Assembly: GCF_001854805.1 (NCBI RefSeq) | Contig: NZ_MBLO01000080.1 | Coordinates: 1-64,000 of the forward strand | Source of the DNA: Pseudofrankia coriaricola | GTDB lineage: Bacteria; Actinomycetota; Actinomycetes; Frankiales; Frankiaceae | Length of the DNA stretch: 64,000 bases | Direction: 5' to 3' | Part shown: positions 33,576 through 42,078 of the stretch, in pieces | Layout of the letters: each line of letters opens with the position of its first letter | Numbering within the stretch: position 1 is the stretch's first letter | Made by a program: the position numbers and the translations under genes | The notes under the pieces: generated by a model | What the model saw: the letters and a program-made list of their open reading frames with translations, nothing else | The model's database searches: none | What the model was told of the DNA's origin: nothing

Positions 33576-34808
33576 CTATGGGGGTGGGCGGAGTTGGGCG
33601 GTGCGGCGGGTGAGGTAGTGCTGTTCGGGCAGGCTGGCGGTCATCTGGGCGGCTCGTTGGTAGGACTCTCGGGCGGCGTCGGGGTCGCCTGCCTGTTCGA
33701 GGAGGTGGGCGCGGACGGCTTCGAGGCGGTGGCTGTGGGTGAGCCGGTCGTCGGTGTCGAGGGCGCCGAGGGCGGTGAGGCCGGCGGTCGGGCCGTGGAC
33801 CATGGCGAGGGCGACGGCGCGACTCAGAGTGACGACAGGTCCGGGTGCGACCTGGGCGAGCACGTCGTAGAGGGCGAGGATCTGCGGCCAGTCGGTGTCG
33901 GCGGCGGTCGGGGCCTCGTCGTGGAGAGCGGCGATGGCGGCCTGGATCTGGTACTGGCCGATCGGTCCGGTGCCCAGGGTGCGGGTGAGCAACGTCTGCC
34001 CTTCGGTGATCGCCGCTCGGTCCCACAGGTCCCTGTGCTGGTCGGCCAGGGGCATGAGGAAGCCGTCGCGGTCGGTTCGCGCGGCGCGGCGGGCATCGGT
34101 GAGCAGCATCAATGCCAGCAGCCCGGCGACCTCACCCTCGTGGGGTAGCAGCCCGTGCAGCAGGCGGGTGAGCCGGATCGCTTCGGCGGTCAGGTCGACC
34201 CGGGTCAGTTCCGGTCCCGAGGTGGTGGTGTAGCCCTCGTTGAAGATCAGGTACAGCACGTGCAGGACCACGGCGAGCCGGCTGGCGCGGTCGGCGGATG
34301 TGGGCAGGTCGAACCGGGCGCCGGTGTCGCGGATGCGCTGTTTGGCCCGGCTGATCCGCCGTGCCATGGTGGCCTCCGGCATGAGGAACGCCGAGGCGAT
34401 CTGCGCGGTGCTGAGGCCACCGACCGCGCGGAGGGTGAGGGCGAGCTGTGACGGCTGCGACAGCGCCGGGTGGCAGCACAGGAACAGCAGGACGAGCGTG
34501 TCGTCGGGTCCAGCGGCAAGCGGCGGGTGGGTGGGGTCGAGCGCGGCCGTTGCCTCGCGGCGGCGTCGGGCGCTGTCGCTGCGCCAGTGGTCGACCAGCA
34601 TTCGGGTGGCGACGGTGGTCAGCCACGCTTGAGGCCGGTCCGGGATGCCCTCGGTGGGCCATTGCACGGTCGCGGCGAGCATCGCTTCCTGGACCGCGTC
34701 CTCGCAGGCGTCGAACTGACCGTGGCGGCGCACGAGCGCGCCGAGGACCCGCGGCGCCAGGTCGCGCAGCAGGTCCCCGAACGGCTCGCCCACGATCGCT
34801 CGCCTCAC
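33576..34808 (-). CDS. ECF sigma factor, DGPF-associated (ECF42-like) with C-terminal extension
   Basis: 410 aa. Sigma region 2 is GALVRRHGQFDACEDAVQEA, region 4 is LALTLRAVGGLSTAQIASAF with EATMARRISRAKQRIRD. The long C-terminal domain (DUF6596-like; VLYLIFNEGYTTTSG, AIAALHDEAPTAADTDWPQI, then a TPR-like end) is typical of ECF42 sigma factors, which lack an anti-sigma factor and travel with DGPF proteins. Exactly such a gene precedes it with a GTGA overlap. The extension is thought to regulate activity. Confidence 0.85.
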   Translation of the reverse strand: MRRAIVGEPFGDLLRDLAPRVLGALVRRHGQFDACEDAVQEAMLAATVQWPTEGIPDRPQAWLTTVATRMLVDHWRSDSARRRREATAALDPTHPPLAAGPDDTLVLLFLCCHPALSQPSQLALTLRAVGGLSTAQIASAFLMPEATMARRISRAKQRIRDTGARFDLPTSADRASRLAVVLHVLYLIFNEGYTTTSGPELTRVDLTAEAIRLTRLLHGLLPHEGEVAGLLALMLLTDARRAARTDRDGFLMPLADQHRDLWDRAAITEGQTLLTRTLGTGPIGQYQIQAAIAALHDEAPTAADTDWPQILALYDVLAQVAPGPVVTLSRAVALAMVHGPTAGLTALGALDTDDRLTHSHRLEAVRAHLLEQAGDPDAARESYQRAAQMTASLPEQHYLTRRTAQLRPPP

Positions 34809-35167
34809 ATCTGCTGGGGCGGCTCGTCCATGATCCGCCGGATCTCCATCGGGTACTCGGTGACCGCGACGACCTCCGAGGCGATCTCGACCGCCCGCTC
34901 GTAGCTGCCTTCGATGACCCAGTACCCGGCGAGGGATTCCTTGATCTCGGCGAACGGGCCGTCGGTCGGCGTGGGGGCGCCGTCGGTGAACCGCACAGTC
35001 GTGGCCTGGGTCGGGTCGGTCAGGTGCCGGCTTTCGACCACCTCACCGGACTCACGCAGCTCACGGTCCATCCGCATCATCGTGGCCTGCATCTCGGTGA
35101 TCCACTCCGGGCTCCGGTCGGCCAGCGAGGTGCCCAGACCACCGAACATCATGATCATGTACTTCAT
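34805..35167 (-). CDS. DGPF-domain (YCII-related) protein
   Basis: 120 aa. MKYMIMMFGGLG opens a YCII-like ferredoxin fold; VRFTDGAPTPTDGPFAEIKE contains the Asp-Gly-Pro-Phe motif; GYWVIEGSYERAVEIA follows. Such proteins accompany ECF42 sigma factors and may sense the stress or modulate the factor. It is translated first, with its stop overlapping the sigma start. Confidence 0.85.
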   Translation of the reverse strand: MKYMIMMFGGLGTSLADRSPEWITEMQATMMRMDRELRESGEVVESRHLTDPTQATTVRFTDGAPTPTDGPFAEIKESLAGYWVIEGSYERAVEIASEVVAVTEYPMEIRRIMDEPPQQM

Positions 35168-35644
35168 CGGTCTCTCCGTCCGTCAGGCGCCCGGTCGTGG
35201 GCGCTGGCTCCCGGTCGGAGCAGGCCAGCCGGATCTGGACATCCCCGCGCAAGATTCTTGTCTCCGCGGTCCCGAGAAGCGTCGAGGTCGATGTCTTCAG
35301 CCACCGCCGGGGCTCGGTAGCCAGGTGTGCCTCCAGACGGCCGCGCCCGCTGTTCCTGGGCGGTGGACGGGCGAGTTCGCTCTGGAGGGAGATCGCCGTG
35401 GCGTGCGACGAGGTGCTCGCTGGGCGGTGGCGTGCGCGGTCCCGCGACAGGCCCGCACCTGACGGTGAAGCGCCAGGCGCGCTGACCATACGCGGTCAAG
35501 CAGATCGAGCAGGGGCTGAACGGCCGAGCCGGAGTCGAATCTCACCCGTGGTTGTTACCGAAAGTAGTCGGCCGTCATGGGCAGTCCGCTGAGATCGCGA
35601 TAGCCCGACAGCACCCAGCGGCCTATCCACAACATATCGGTTGC
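35168..35644. other. Stretch without a supported gene
   Basis: Short frames on both strands lack motifs and ribosome sites. It separates the divergent DGPF/sigma and TIGR03086/ArsR operons and must hold the DGPF promoter. Confidence 0.35.
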
Positions 35645-35678
35645 ACTACAGTCTGGTTGCGCAACAACCTTGTTGTAG
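35645..35678. promoter_or_regulatory. Nested palindromes before the TIGR03086-ArsR operon
   Basis: GTTGCGCAAC (35656-35665) and AACAACCTTGTT (35663-35674) are overlapping palindromes, framed by CTACA (35646-35650) and TGTAG (35674-35678). They lie 20-53 bases ahead of GTG 35698, suitable for the ArsR protein encoded second in the operon. Confidence 0.55.
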
Positions 35679-35697
35679 AGACTGCTGGAGGTCCCCT

Positions 35698-36270
35698 GTG
35701 GAGATCTTTGATGCCCTCGACCGCGCCGTCGCCTCAACGTCTGGCATCGTGAAGACCGTGCGCCCCGATCAGCTCAGTGCCGCGACACCGTGCACCGAGT
35801 GGGACATCCGCGCGTTGCTCAACCATCTCGTCGGCACGCTCTGGCTCGGCGAGGCCCTGTTCACGGACGGCGCTCCTCGGCATCCGATGCCGCCCGGTGG
35901 CCTGCCGGCCACCGACCTCGTCGGCGACGACCCGGCTGTGGCCTACGAGACCGCGTCCGCCGCCCTGCTGGCCGCGGCCCGGGTCGGCGACACGCTCACC
36001 CGCATCCACACGACGCCGCTCGGGGACATGCCCGGCCCGGCGCTGGCCGGGTTCACCACCCTCGACATACTCGTCCACGGCTGGGACCTCGCTTCCGCCA
36101 CTGGCCAGCCAACCAGCCTCGACGACGACCTTGCCGGCCACGTTCTCGCCTTCGCCAGCCAGGCCATCACCGACGACTTCCGCGGCACCCGCATCGGCCC
36201 CGCGATCCCGGTGGAAGCCACCGCCTCGGTCACCGACCGGCTTGTGGGATTCCTCGGCCGCCAGCCGTGA
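35698..36270 (+). CDS. TIGR03086-family DinB/mycothiol-isomerase-like protein
   Basis: 190 aa. IVKTVRPDQLSAATPCTEWD, then IRALLNHLVG (metal His), TTLDILVHGWDLASATGQPT (second metal His) and a final GFLGR match the TIGR03086 metal-binding branch of the DinB/maleylpyruvate-isomerase N-terminal fold. Members may use mycothiol. GGAGG at 35687-35691 supports GTG 35698. Its stop overlaps the ArsR start as GTGA. Confidence 0.85.
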   Translation: MEIFDALDRAVASTSGIVKTVRPDQLSAATPCTEWDIRALLNHLVGTLWLGEALFTDGAPRHPMPPGGLPATDLVGDDPAVAYETASAALLAAARVGDTLTRIHTTPLGDMPGPALAGFTTLDILVHGWDLASATGQPTSLDDDLAGHVLAFASQAITDDFRGTRIGPAIPVEATASVTDRLVGFLGRQP

Positions 36271-36629
36271 ACCCCGACGCGGCCCTCAAGGCGCTCGCCG
36301 AACCCCACCGCCGCGACATCCTGCGGCTGGTGTCGGCCACCCCGCGATCCGTCGGGGAGATCGCCGACCATCTCGACATCACCTCCCAGGCCGTCTCCCG
36401 GCATCTGAAGGTGCTACGGGAAGCCGGCCTGGTCGACGAGCGCCGTGAGGGCACGCGTCACCTCTTCCTCGTCCGCCCCGACGGCTTCTCGGCCGTCCAG
36501 GACTTCCTCGACGACTTCTGGACCCGCCACCTCGGCCAGCTCAAGGCCGCCCTCGAAAGCCCTCGCCGGCAGCAGCCACCCACGCCGCCCACAGAACTGT
36601 CCGAGTCCCGAAGGCACCACGATGGCTGA
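36267..36629 (+). CDS. ArsR-family regulator
   Basis: 120 aa winged helix: NPDAALKALAEPHRRDILRL, EIADHLDITSQAVSRHLKVL and GLVDERREGTRHLFLVRPDG. There is no Cys-based metal site, placing it in the branch that pairs with SRPBCC (AHSA1) proteins rather than metal sensors. Overlaps the genes on either side (GTGA; eight bases) and is likely autoregulatory through the upstream palindromes. Confidence 0.9.
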   Translation: MNPDAALKALAEPHRRDILRLVSATPRSVGEIADHLDITSQAVSRHLKVLREAGLVDERREGTRHLFLVRPDGFSAVQDFLDDFWTRHLGQLKAALESPRRQQPPTPPTELSESRRHHDG

Positions 36630-37062
36630 CCCCTACACCACTGAGATCGAGATCGACGCGCCCGTCGAGGACGTCTTCCGCCACCTCACCGACCCCGCCC
36701 ACATGATCCGGTGGATGGGCCAACACGCCACCCTCGATCCCACCCCCGGCGGGACCTTCCACCTCGACATCAACGGCGTGCCCGTCCGCGGTCACTACCG
36801 CATCGTTGACCCGCCTCACCGCGTCGTCGTGACCTGGGGAGTAGCCGGCAGCCCCGATCTGCCACCCGGTACGACCGAGGTCGAGTTCACCCTCACCGCC
36901 ACCGCTACCGGCACCCGGCTCCGCCTCGAACACCGAAACCTTCCCGACAGCCAGCGGCCCGCCCACGCCACCGGCTGGCCCCACTTCCTCGCCCGGCTCC
37001 ACCTCACCGCTGCCGGCCTCGACCCAGGCCCCGATCCTTGGCAGATCACCTCCGGTTCCTAA
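36622..37062 (+). CDS. SRPBCC-domain (AHSA1-like) protein
   Basis: 146 aa. TEIEIDAPVEDVFRHLTDPA, IRWMGQHATLDPTPGGTFHL and TEVEFTLTATATGTRLRLEH are the START/AHSA1 helix-grip pattern. Third gene of the TIGR03086-ArsR-SRPBCC operon, a common actinobacterial arrangement. It presumably binds a hydrophobic ligand. Confidence 0.85.
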   Translation: MADPYTTEIEIDAPVEDVFRHLTDPAHMIRWMGQHATLDPTPGGTFHLDINGVPVRGHYRIVDPPHRVVVTWGVAGSPDLPPGTTEVEFTLTATATGTRLRLEHRNLPDSQRPAHATGWPHFLARLHLTAAGLDPGPDPWQITSGS

Positions 37063-37564
37063 CCAGACCTCCCACCGGCGCGCCGTGACGCGCGAATCCG
37101 TCGCGTCCGGCCGCTCGTCGCAGCCCTCACCTACCCGCGGTCGAAGTCGCAGTCGCTTCGACTCCGTCGTCCGGACCTTCTCGGTCGCCGCCGTCGCCTG
37201 GCAGTTCTCCGCCCGGCACCACGAGCCCCGGCGACACCGCGAAAAGACCACGTCTCACGGAGGATGTAGGCGAGCCCCGCGCCGGCCGACCAGCGTCGAC
37301 CTCGCAGCCTCCGACGCGGCGGGCTCCGACGTCGTATCAGACAGTGCCATCTCCGGACGCGGCTACTCCGAGCGCCGCTGGCCCGGTCTAGCGTCGCGCC
37401 GTCAGACTCGCTGGCAGGCGATGTCGCGCATGGCCCTGTGGTACCGGAACAGCACACGCAGGCGGATCGCTTGCCCGCCGCCGTGGCGCGATCGGTGCAG
37501 AAGGGGTCGCATCGGGCTGAGAGCAGGGCACGCGACGGACCTGCTGCATCGGGCTCGGGCCGAG
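37063..37564. other. Stretch without a supported gene
   Basis: No intact gene is seen. The region lies between the SRPBCC gene and a helix-turn-helix scrap and looks eroded. Confidence 0.35.
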
Positions 37565-37702
37565 GATGTGCTGCATTGGCAGCAGCATCAGCGCCCGATC
37601 TCCGCGGAGACGCTGCGCAAGCGCCTCCATGTCGGGACTCCGACCGCGCGCAGGCTGGTCGCCCAGCTGCGCAGCACGCTTCAGCGGCTGCCGATTCCTT
37701 TC
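37565..37702 (+). pseudogene. Helix-turn-helix scrap
   Basis: The frame reads HWQQHQRPISAETLRKRLHV then GTPTARRLVAQLRSTLQRL, a helix-turn-helix-like segment of a larger actinobacterial protein. No start or N-terminal part remains. A near-identical short piece (PTARRLVAQLR) recurs at about 57.24 kb, again just ahead of an oxidoreductase gene. Confidence 0.4.
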
Positions 37703-37791
37703 CGCGGTGGCCGAGGTCTACATGGTCGACGGTGCGGTCCGCCGAGAGGCCGGCCGCGATGAGGCAAGCCGAGAAACGAGAGCTGATCGCC

Positions 37792-38784
37792 GTGAGCATC
37801 CCCGCCACGATGCGCGCCCTGCAGCAGACCTCGCTGAAGGGTCCGCAGGACATGCGTCTGATTACCGACGTGCCGGTACCGAGCCCTGGCCAGAGCGAGG
37901 TCCTGATCCGGGTCGCCGCCGCCGGTGTCAACTTCGCCGACATCTCGAAGGCCTACGGCACGTTCCTGGGCGGCCCGCAGCCACCGTATCTGGCGGGTTT
38001 CGAGGCCGCCGGCGAGGTCGTGGCGGTGGGCGAGGCGGTGACCGGCCCGCGACCGGGGACTCGCGTCATCGGTGTCGGATACGGGGCTTTCGCCGAGTAC
38101 ATGATCCTGTCCGCGGCCGCGGCGATGCCGGTGCCGGCTGGCTGGACAGCCGAGCAGGCGTTGGGCCTGGTCGTGAACTGGCCCACCGCACTCGCCGCGC
38201 TCAAGCCCCTGGGTCAGATCGCCGCCGGGGAGACCGTGCTGGTCCACGCCGCGGCGGGCGCGACCGGCCAGGCCGCGGTGACGATGGCCAAGCACTACGG
38301 CGCGACGGTCATCGCCACCGCCTCGCCAAGCAAGCACGAGACGGCGCTGGCGCTCGGCGCCGACCACGTCCTGGACTCCCTCGATGGCGACCTCGCCGCC
38401 GAGGTGTTGCGGCTGACCGGTGGTGCCGGTGCCGATTTGGTGCTGGAGTCGGCGGGTGGTGCCACCTTCCACGCCAGCCTGGCCGCGGCCAGGCCGGTCG
38501 CCGGGCGGGTCATCGTCTACGGCGTGGCAGGCGGCGAAGCCGCGATCACCAACTGGGAGCTGGTGTACAAGCACCAGGTCCACATCATCGGCCTCAACAT
38601 CGGCGTGCTGATCCAGGCCGCACCCCAGATCTTCGGCGAGCTCATGGGTGAGCTGTCCGTCCTCATCGCCGCCGGCGTCCTCACGCCCGCTCGCCCCACC
38701 GCCTACGACTTGGCCGACGGCCCGAAGGCCCTCGCGGAACTGGAAGCCAGGGCGACCGTCGGCAAACTGGCCCTGCGGCCCTGA
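37792..38784 (+). CDS. NADPH:quinone reductase-like zinc-free MDR protein
   Basis: 330 aa. It shows ALQQTSLKGPQDMRLITDVP, AAGVNFADISKAYGTF, PPYLAGFEAAGEVVAVGEAV, the nucleotide loop VHAAAGATGQAAVTMAKHYG, GADHVLDSL and GADLVLESAGG. This is the quinone-oxidoreductase (QOR/crotonyl reductase-like) branch of medium-chain reductases; the catalytic-zinc Cys is absent. GTG 37792 is preferred; ATG 37759 and ATG 37810 are alternatives. It is followed 36 bases later by an EthD-like gene. Confidence 0.85.
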   Translation: MSIPATMRALQQTSLKGPQDMRLITDVPVPSPGQSEVLIRVAAAGVNFADISKAYGTFLGGPQPPYLAGFEAAGEVVAVGEAVTGPRPGTRVIGVGYGAFAEYMILSAAAAMPVPAGWTAEQALGLVVNWPTALAALKPLGQIAAGETVLVHAAAGATGQAAVTMAKHYGATVIATASPSKHETALALGADHVLDSLDGDLAAEVLRLTGGAGADLVLESAGGATFHASLAAARPVAGRVIVYGVAGGEAAITNWELVYKHQVHIIGLNIGVLIQAAPQIFGELMGELSVLIAAGVLTPARPTAYDLADGPKALAELEARATVGKLALRP

Positions 38785-38820
38785 GCACTCCCGCACAGCC
38801 GTGACAGTAGGTGAAAACAG

Positions 38821-39159
38821 ATGACCGCAACCGTGGACCCGACCGCCAAGCAGATGGCGCGATTCGCCATGATCTACGACACCCCCTCCGACGTCGACGC
38901 GTTCGAACGTCACTACAACGATGTCCACATCCCATTGGCGAAACAGCTTCCAGGCCTGCGCCGTTACACGCGCAGTCATGAGCCGCCACCCGTGATCGGC
39001 GAGCCGTGCTACATGGTCGTGATGCTGGACTGGGACGACATGGCTGCCCTGGAAGCCGCGCTCGGGTCCGAGATCGGCCGGCGCACCGCCGAGGATGCCG
39101 CGAACCTGGCCCGCTACTCGACCATGCGCGGCATGATCCTGCAGCTCAACGAGGTCTGA
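38821..39159 (+). CDS. EthD-like dimeric alpha/beta-barrel protein
   Basis: 112 aa. RFAMIYDTPSDVDAFERHYN with DVHIPLAKQLPGLRRYT is the EthD signature (H-x-P and the LPG segment), ending YSTMRGMILQL. EthD proteins accompany oxidative degradation genes; mechanism unsettled. Likely cotranscribed with the quinone reductase-like gene. GTAGGTGAAAAC precedes the ATG. Confidence 0.75.
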   Translation: MTATVDPTAKQMARFAMIYDTPSDVDAFERHYNDVHIPLAKQLPGLRRYTRSHEPPPVIGEPCYMVVMLDWDDMAALEAALGSEIGRRTAEDAANLARYSTMRGMILQLNEV

Positions 39160-39272
39160 TCGCCGCCGCCGCGAGAGGGCGCCCTATGGCCTGGGTTTCG
39201 ATTTCTTTCGCAACGACGTCCCGGTCGTATGAGCGAGGATCCGGACCGACGGGACTGGACAAGGAGCAGCGC

Positions 39273-39398
39273 ATGGCAAGCAGGCAATCCGCGGCGGCGG
39301 ACTATGAGCGGAGGCCGCGAGACAACCGCCTGTCGATGGACGACTGGGCTGCCGTCGCACATCTGGCCGACTGGCCGCTGCCCAGATTCGCGGCATGA
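39273..39398 (+). CDS. 41-aa upstream frame coupled to a sigma factor
   Basis: ATG 39273 follows AAGGAGCAGCGC, a good ribosome site. The product contains RRPRDNRLSMDDWAAVAHLA and ends in a stop overlapping the sigma start as ATGA (39395-39398). No family recognised. The geometry suggests translational coupling, and the sigma gene itself has no strong ribosome site. Confidence 0.45.
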   Translation: MASRQSAAADYERRPRDNRLSMDDWAAVAHLADWPLPRFAA

Positions 39399-40390
39399 CG
39401 GCGCACGTGCGGGAGGCGGCGGACCAGGACCGGTTCGTTGCCGAGACCGAGCGGTTCCGCCGGGAACTGTTGGCGCACTGTTACCGCATGGTCGGCTCGG
39501 CACATGACGTCGAGGACCTGGTGCAGGAAACGTATCTTCGGGCATGGCGTTCCTACGCTGGCTTCGAGGGCCGTGCGTCGATTCGGTCCTGGCTCTACAA
39601 GATCGCCACCAACGTCTGCCTGACTGCGTTGGAGCCGCGCCGGATCCGGGTGCTGCCCTCGGGCCTGGCAGGTCCTTACGACGGACCCGATGGCCCGGCG
39701 AGTCACGTTGCGCCGGGCGAGGTCTCGTGGCTGGAACCGTTGCCGGACCGATGGATCGCCCCGGCCGCCGACGATCCGGCCGCAGCGGTGGTCGCGCGCG
39801 AGTCGCTACGGCTGGCGCTCATCGCGAGCCTGCAGCACCTGCCCGCCCGCCAGCGCGCGATCCTCATCCTGCGCGAGGTGCTGGCGTTCTCCGCGGCCGA
39901 AACCGCGGAGATCCTCGGCACCACCACGGCCGCGGTGAAGAGCGGTCTGCAGCGCGCCCGCGCCCGGCTGGACGAACTGGAACCAGAGCCCGAGGGATTG
40001 CTCGAACCGACCGACCAGCGGGCACGTGCGCTGCTCGACGGCTACATCGCAGCCTTCGAGCGCTCCGATGCCCGCCTGCTGGAACACGTGCTGCGCATAG
40101 ACGCCACGCTGGAGGCGACGCCGTTCCGCGAATGGCAGGCCGGCCGGGAGAAGTGCATCCACATGCTCGACGCGTACGTGCTGGGCGCACCAGGCGACTG
40201 GCAGATGATCGCTACTACAGCTAACGGCCAGCCCGCCGCCGCCGTGTACTACCGGGACGCGCACGGCGCGTTCCGGGCAAACGGCATTGTCGTGCTGGCC
40301 CCAACCGCCACAGGCATCTCCCGCGTGATCAAGTTCCACGATCCAGCGCTGACCGTGATGTTCGGCTTCCCGGACGTGCTCACGGACTGA
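39395..40390 (+). CDS. ECF sigma factor with SnoaL-like C-terminal domain
   Basis: 331 aa. Region 2 is LLAHCYRMVGSAHDVEDLVQ with ETYLRAWRSYAGFEGRAS, and region 4 is LQHLPARQRAILILREVLAF with SAAETAEILGTTTAAVKSGL. After about residue 210 comes an NTF2/SnoaL-like domain (LLDGYIAAFERSDARLLEHV, then MLDAYVLGAPGDWQM). This fusion is typical of SigJ/ECF41- and ECF56-like factors whose C-terminal domain replaces an anti-sigma factor. The start overlaps a 41-aa frame. Confidence 0.85.
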   Translation: MTAHVREAADQDRFVAETERFRRELLAHCYRMVGSAHDVEDLVQETYLRAWRSYAGFEGRASIRSWLYKIATNVCLTALEPRRIRVLPSGLAGPYDGPDGPASHVAPGEVSWLEPLPDRWIAPAADDPAAAVVARESLRLALIASLQHLPARQRAILILREVLAFSAAETAEILGTTTAAVKSGLQRARARLDELEPEPEGLLEPTDQRARALLDGYIAAFERSDARLLEHVLRIDATLEATPFREWQAGREKCIHMLDAYVLGAPGDWQMIATTANGQPAAAVYYRDAHGAFRANGIVVLAPTATGISRVIKFHDPALTVMFGFPDVLTD

Positions 40391-40529
40391 TCCCGACCGG
40401 GCGTGTAATAGGCACGCCGACTCGGCGCATGCTGACACGCCGAACTGCCGCGGGTGACCTGAGCCGCCTCAGCCCTAGCTGGATCCCCCTGCGCCACAGC
40501 AACTCCGCAGACCGATGATCCCGTGTGGT

Positions 40530-41681
40530 TCACGCGGAGACGTGCGACGTGTCCAGGGTGACCGCCTCGATCAACGACCTCGCGGCCACCGTCGCCCCGT
40601 CGGCGCTGATCGTGCCGGCAATGCGGGTCGCTCGGGCACGGGTCTCGCCGCTCAATGCCGTCCTGAGCGCGACCGCCAGGGACTCGGTGGTCGGGGCCGG
40701 GCCGTCGTGTGCCGCGCCGATCCCCAACTCGGCCACCCGGCCGGCCCAGTACGGCTGGTCCCCCCCGGCCTGGGGCACTACCACCTGAGGAACACCGGCC
40801 CGGGCGGCCGTCGTCGTCGTGCCCGCGCCGCCGTGGTGCACGACGGCGGCAACCCGGCCGAACAGCGCCTGCTGGTTGACCTCGCCGACGGCGAAGCAGT
40901 CGTCCCCACTGTCGACCGGGGCCAAGTCGGCCCAGCCGCGGGCCAGGAGGACGCGGCGGCCCTGCGCGCGGATCGCCGCGATGGACACCTGGGCGATGTC
41001 CTCCGGGACGCCCCGCATGCTGCCGAATCCCACGTACACCGGTGGTGTACCGGCGTCCAGAAACGCCACCAGCCCGGCGGGGAGCGGGCGGACGTCTAGC
41101 AAGATCCACGCGCCGGTGGACATGACGTCGAGGTCCGCCGACTTCGGCCACGGGCTCAGGGTCGGGTCCGCCGCGAGCCATGGGTGGTCGGTGAACATGA
41201 ACGCGCGAACGTCGTCTACCGGTGGCAGGTCGATCGACGCCCGGTGGCTGTTGATCGGCGGTCCGAACAGGCCGTTCCAGTTCTGGACGTCCAGATCGGT
41301 TAGCACGTTCGGAGCGAAGATCACGTATCGGTGGGGGATGTCCACCTTCTCGGCCACCGACTGGGCGACGAAGTGCGACATGGCGGTCGCCAGGAGCACG
41401 TCGCATCCCTCGGCTGCCGCGGCGACCGTGTCGTACTGCGCGGCGATGAACTCGGCCACGCGCTGGGTCCGCTCCTCCGGCGTCGCCGGCCGCTCCCAGG
41501 AGCGCCACGGCCGGCGGAACGGCACCAGCGGCACACTGACGCCCGCCAGCAGCTTCGCGAACTCCTCATCCGGCGGCGCGCACACCCGCACCTCCGCGCC
41601 GAGTGCCCGCATTTGCACCGCGAGTCCCACCATCGGTTCAACGTCCCCGCGCGACCCGTACGTCGACAACAACACGCGCAT
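40530..41681 (-). CDS. MGT-type glycosyltransferase
   Basis: 383 aa GT-B (GT1) enzyme. It begins MRVLLSTYGSRGDVEPMVGL, the N-terminal signature of natural-product glycosyltransferases. The donor-binding C-terminal part has PPVYVGFGSMRG and VAAVVHHGGAGTTTTAARAG followed by PQVVVPQAGGDQPYWAGRVA. Acceptor unknown (macrolide, glycopeptide or steroid-like molecules in the family). ATG 41681 is used; 52 extra in-frame codons upstream have no family character. Confidence 0.85.
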   Translation of the reverse strand: MRVLLSTYGSRGDVEPMVGLAVQMRALGAEVRVCAPPDEEFAKLLAGVSVPLVPFRRPWRSWERPATPEERTQRVAEFIAAQYDTVAAAAEGCDVLLATAMSHFVAQSVAEKVDIPHRYVIFAPNVLTDLDVQNWNGLFGPPINSHRASIDLPPVDDVRAFMFTDHPWLAADPTLSPWPKSADLDVMSTGAWILLDVRPLPAGLVAFLDAGTPPVYVGFGSMRGVPEDIAQVSIAAIRAQGRRVLLARGWADLAPVDSGDDCFAVGEVNQQALFGRVAAVVHHGGAGTTTTAARAGVPQVVVPQAGGDQPYWAGRVAELGIGAAHDGPAPTTESLAVALRTALSGETRARATRIAGTISADGATVAARSLIEAVTLDTSHVSA

Positions 41682-42078
41682 TTCTTGACTCTCATTTCCG
41701 TGAGTTCTGGCCTCGGTCGGTGATTCTGCCGCCGGAGCAGGGTCTTGCCGCAAGCCCTCCGGTCGGCTATACCTTAGAAATGGAGAGAGGTCCTGCCCGG
41801 GCTGTAAGACGGTGTCGGGCCGGGTCAAGGAGTTCACCGGACGTACTCAGCACGATCATCCTGCGCATCCGCATCGGCCCGCCGAGCCGCGCCGTGCATG
41901 TGGGCATACCAGCCTTTCGCGACGTCGCCGGCCGAACTGGCGGCCAGGCGCCTTGCTGATCTGGAGTTGAAGCCGCCGGCCGCAGCATCGTCCGGTCCAG
42001 GCCGATTGCCGCGCGGCGGGGTCGGGTCGGTAGCGGCACCAACGGGGCGTGACGAGAGGCCGACGCTAGGGTGGGGCT
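41682..42078. other. Divergent promoter region, no gene seen
   Basis: About 400 bases between the glycosyltransferase and the broken kinase gene. I see short frames on both strands but no recognisable fragment. Confidence 0.35.

Noticed and set aside
33364-34026. Upstream in-frame extension of the thioredoxin-like gene
   Set aside because: It would be read antisense-overlapping the sigma factor's coding region and is Pro/Arg/His low complexity. The ribosome site at ATG 33363 is convincing.
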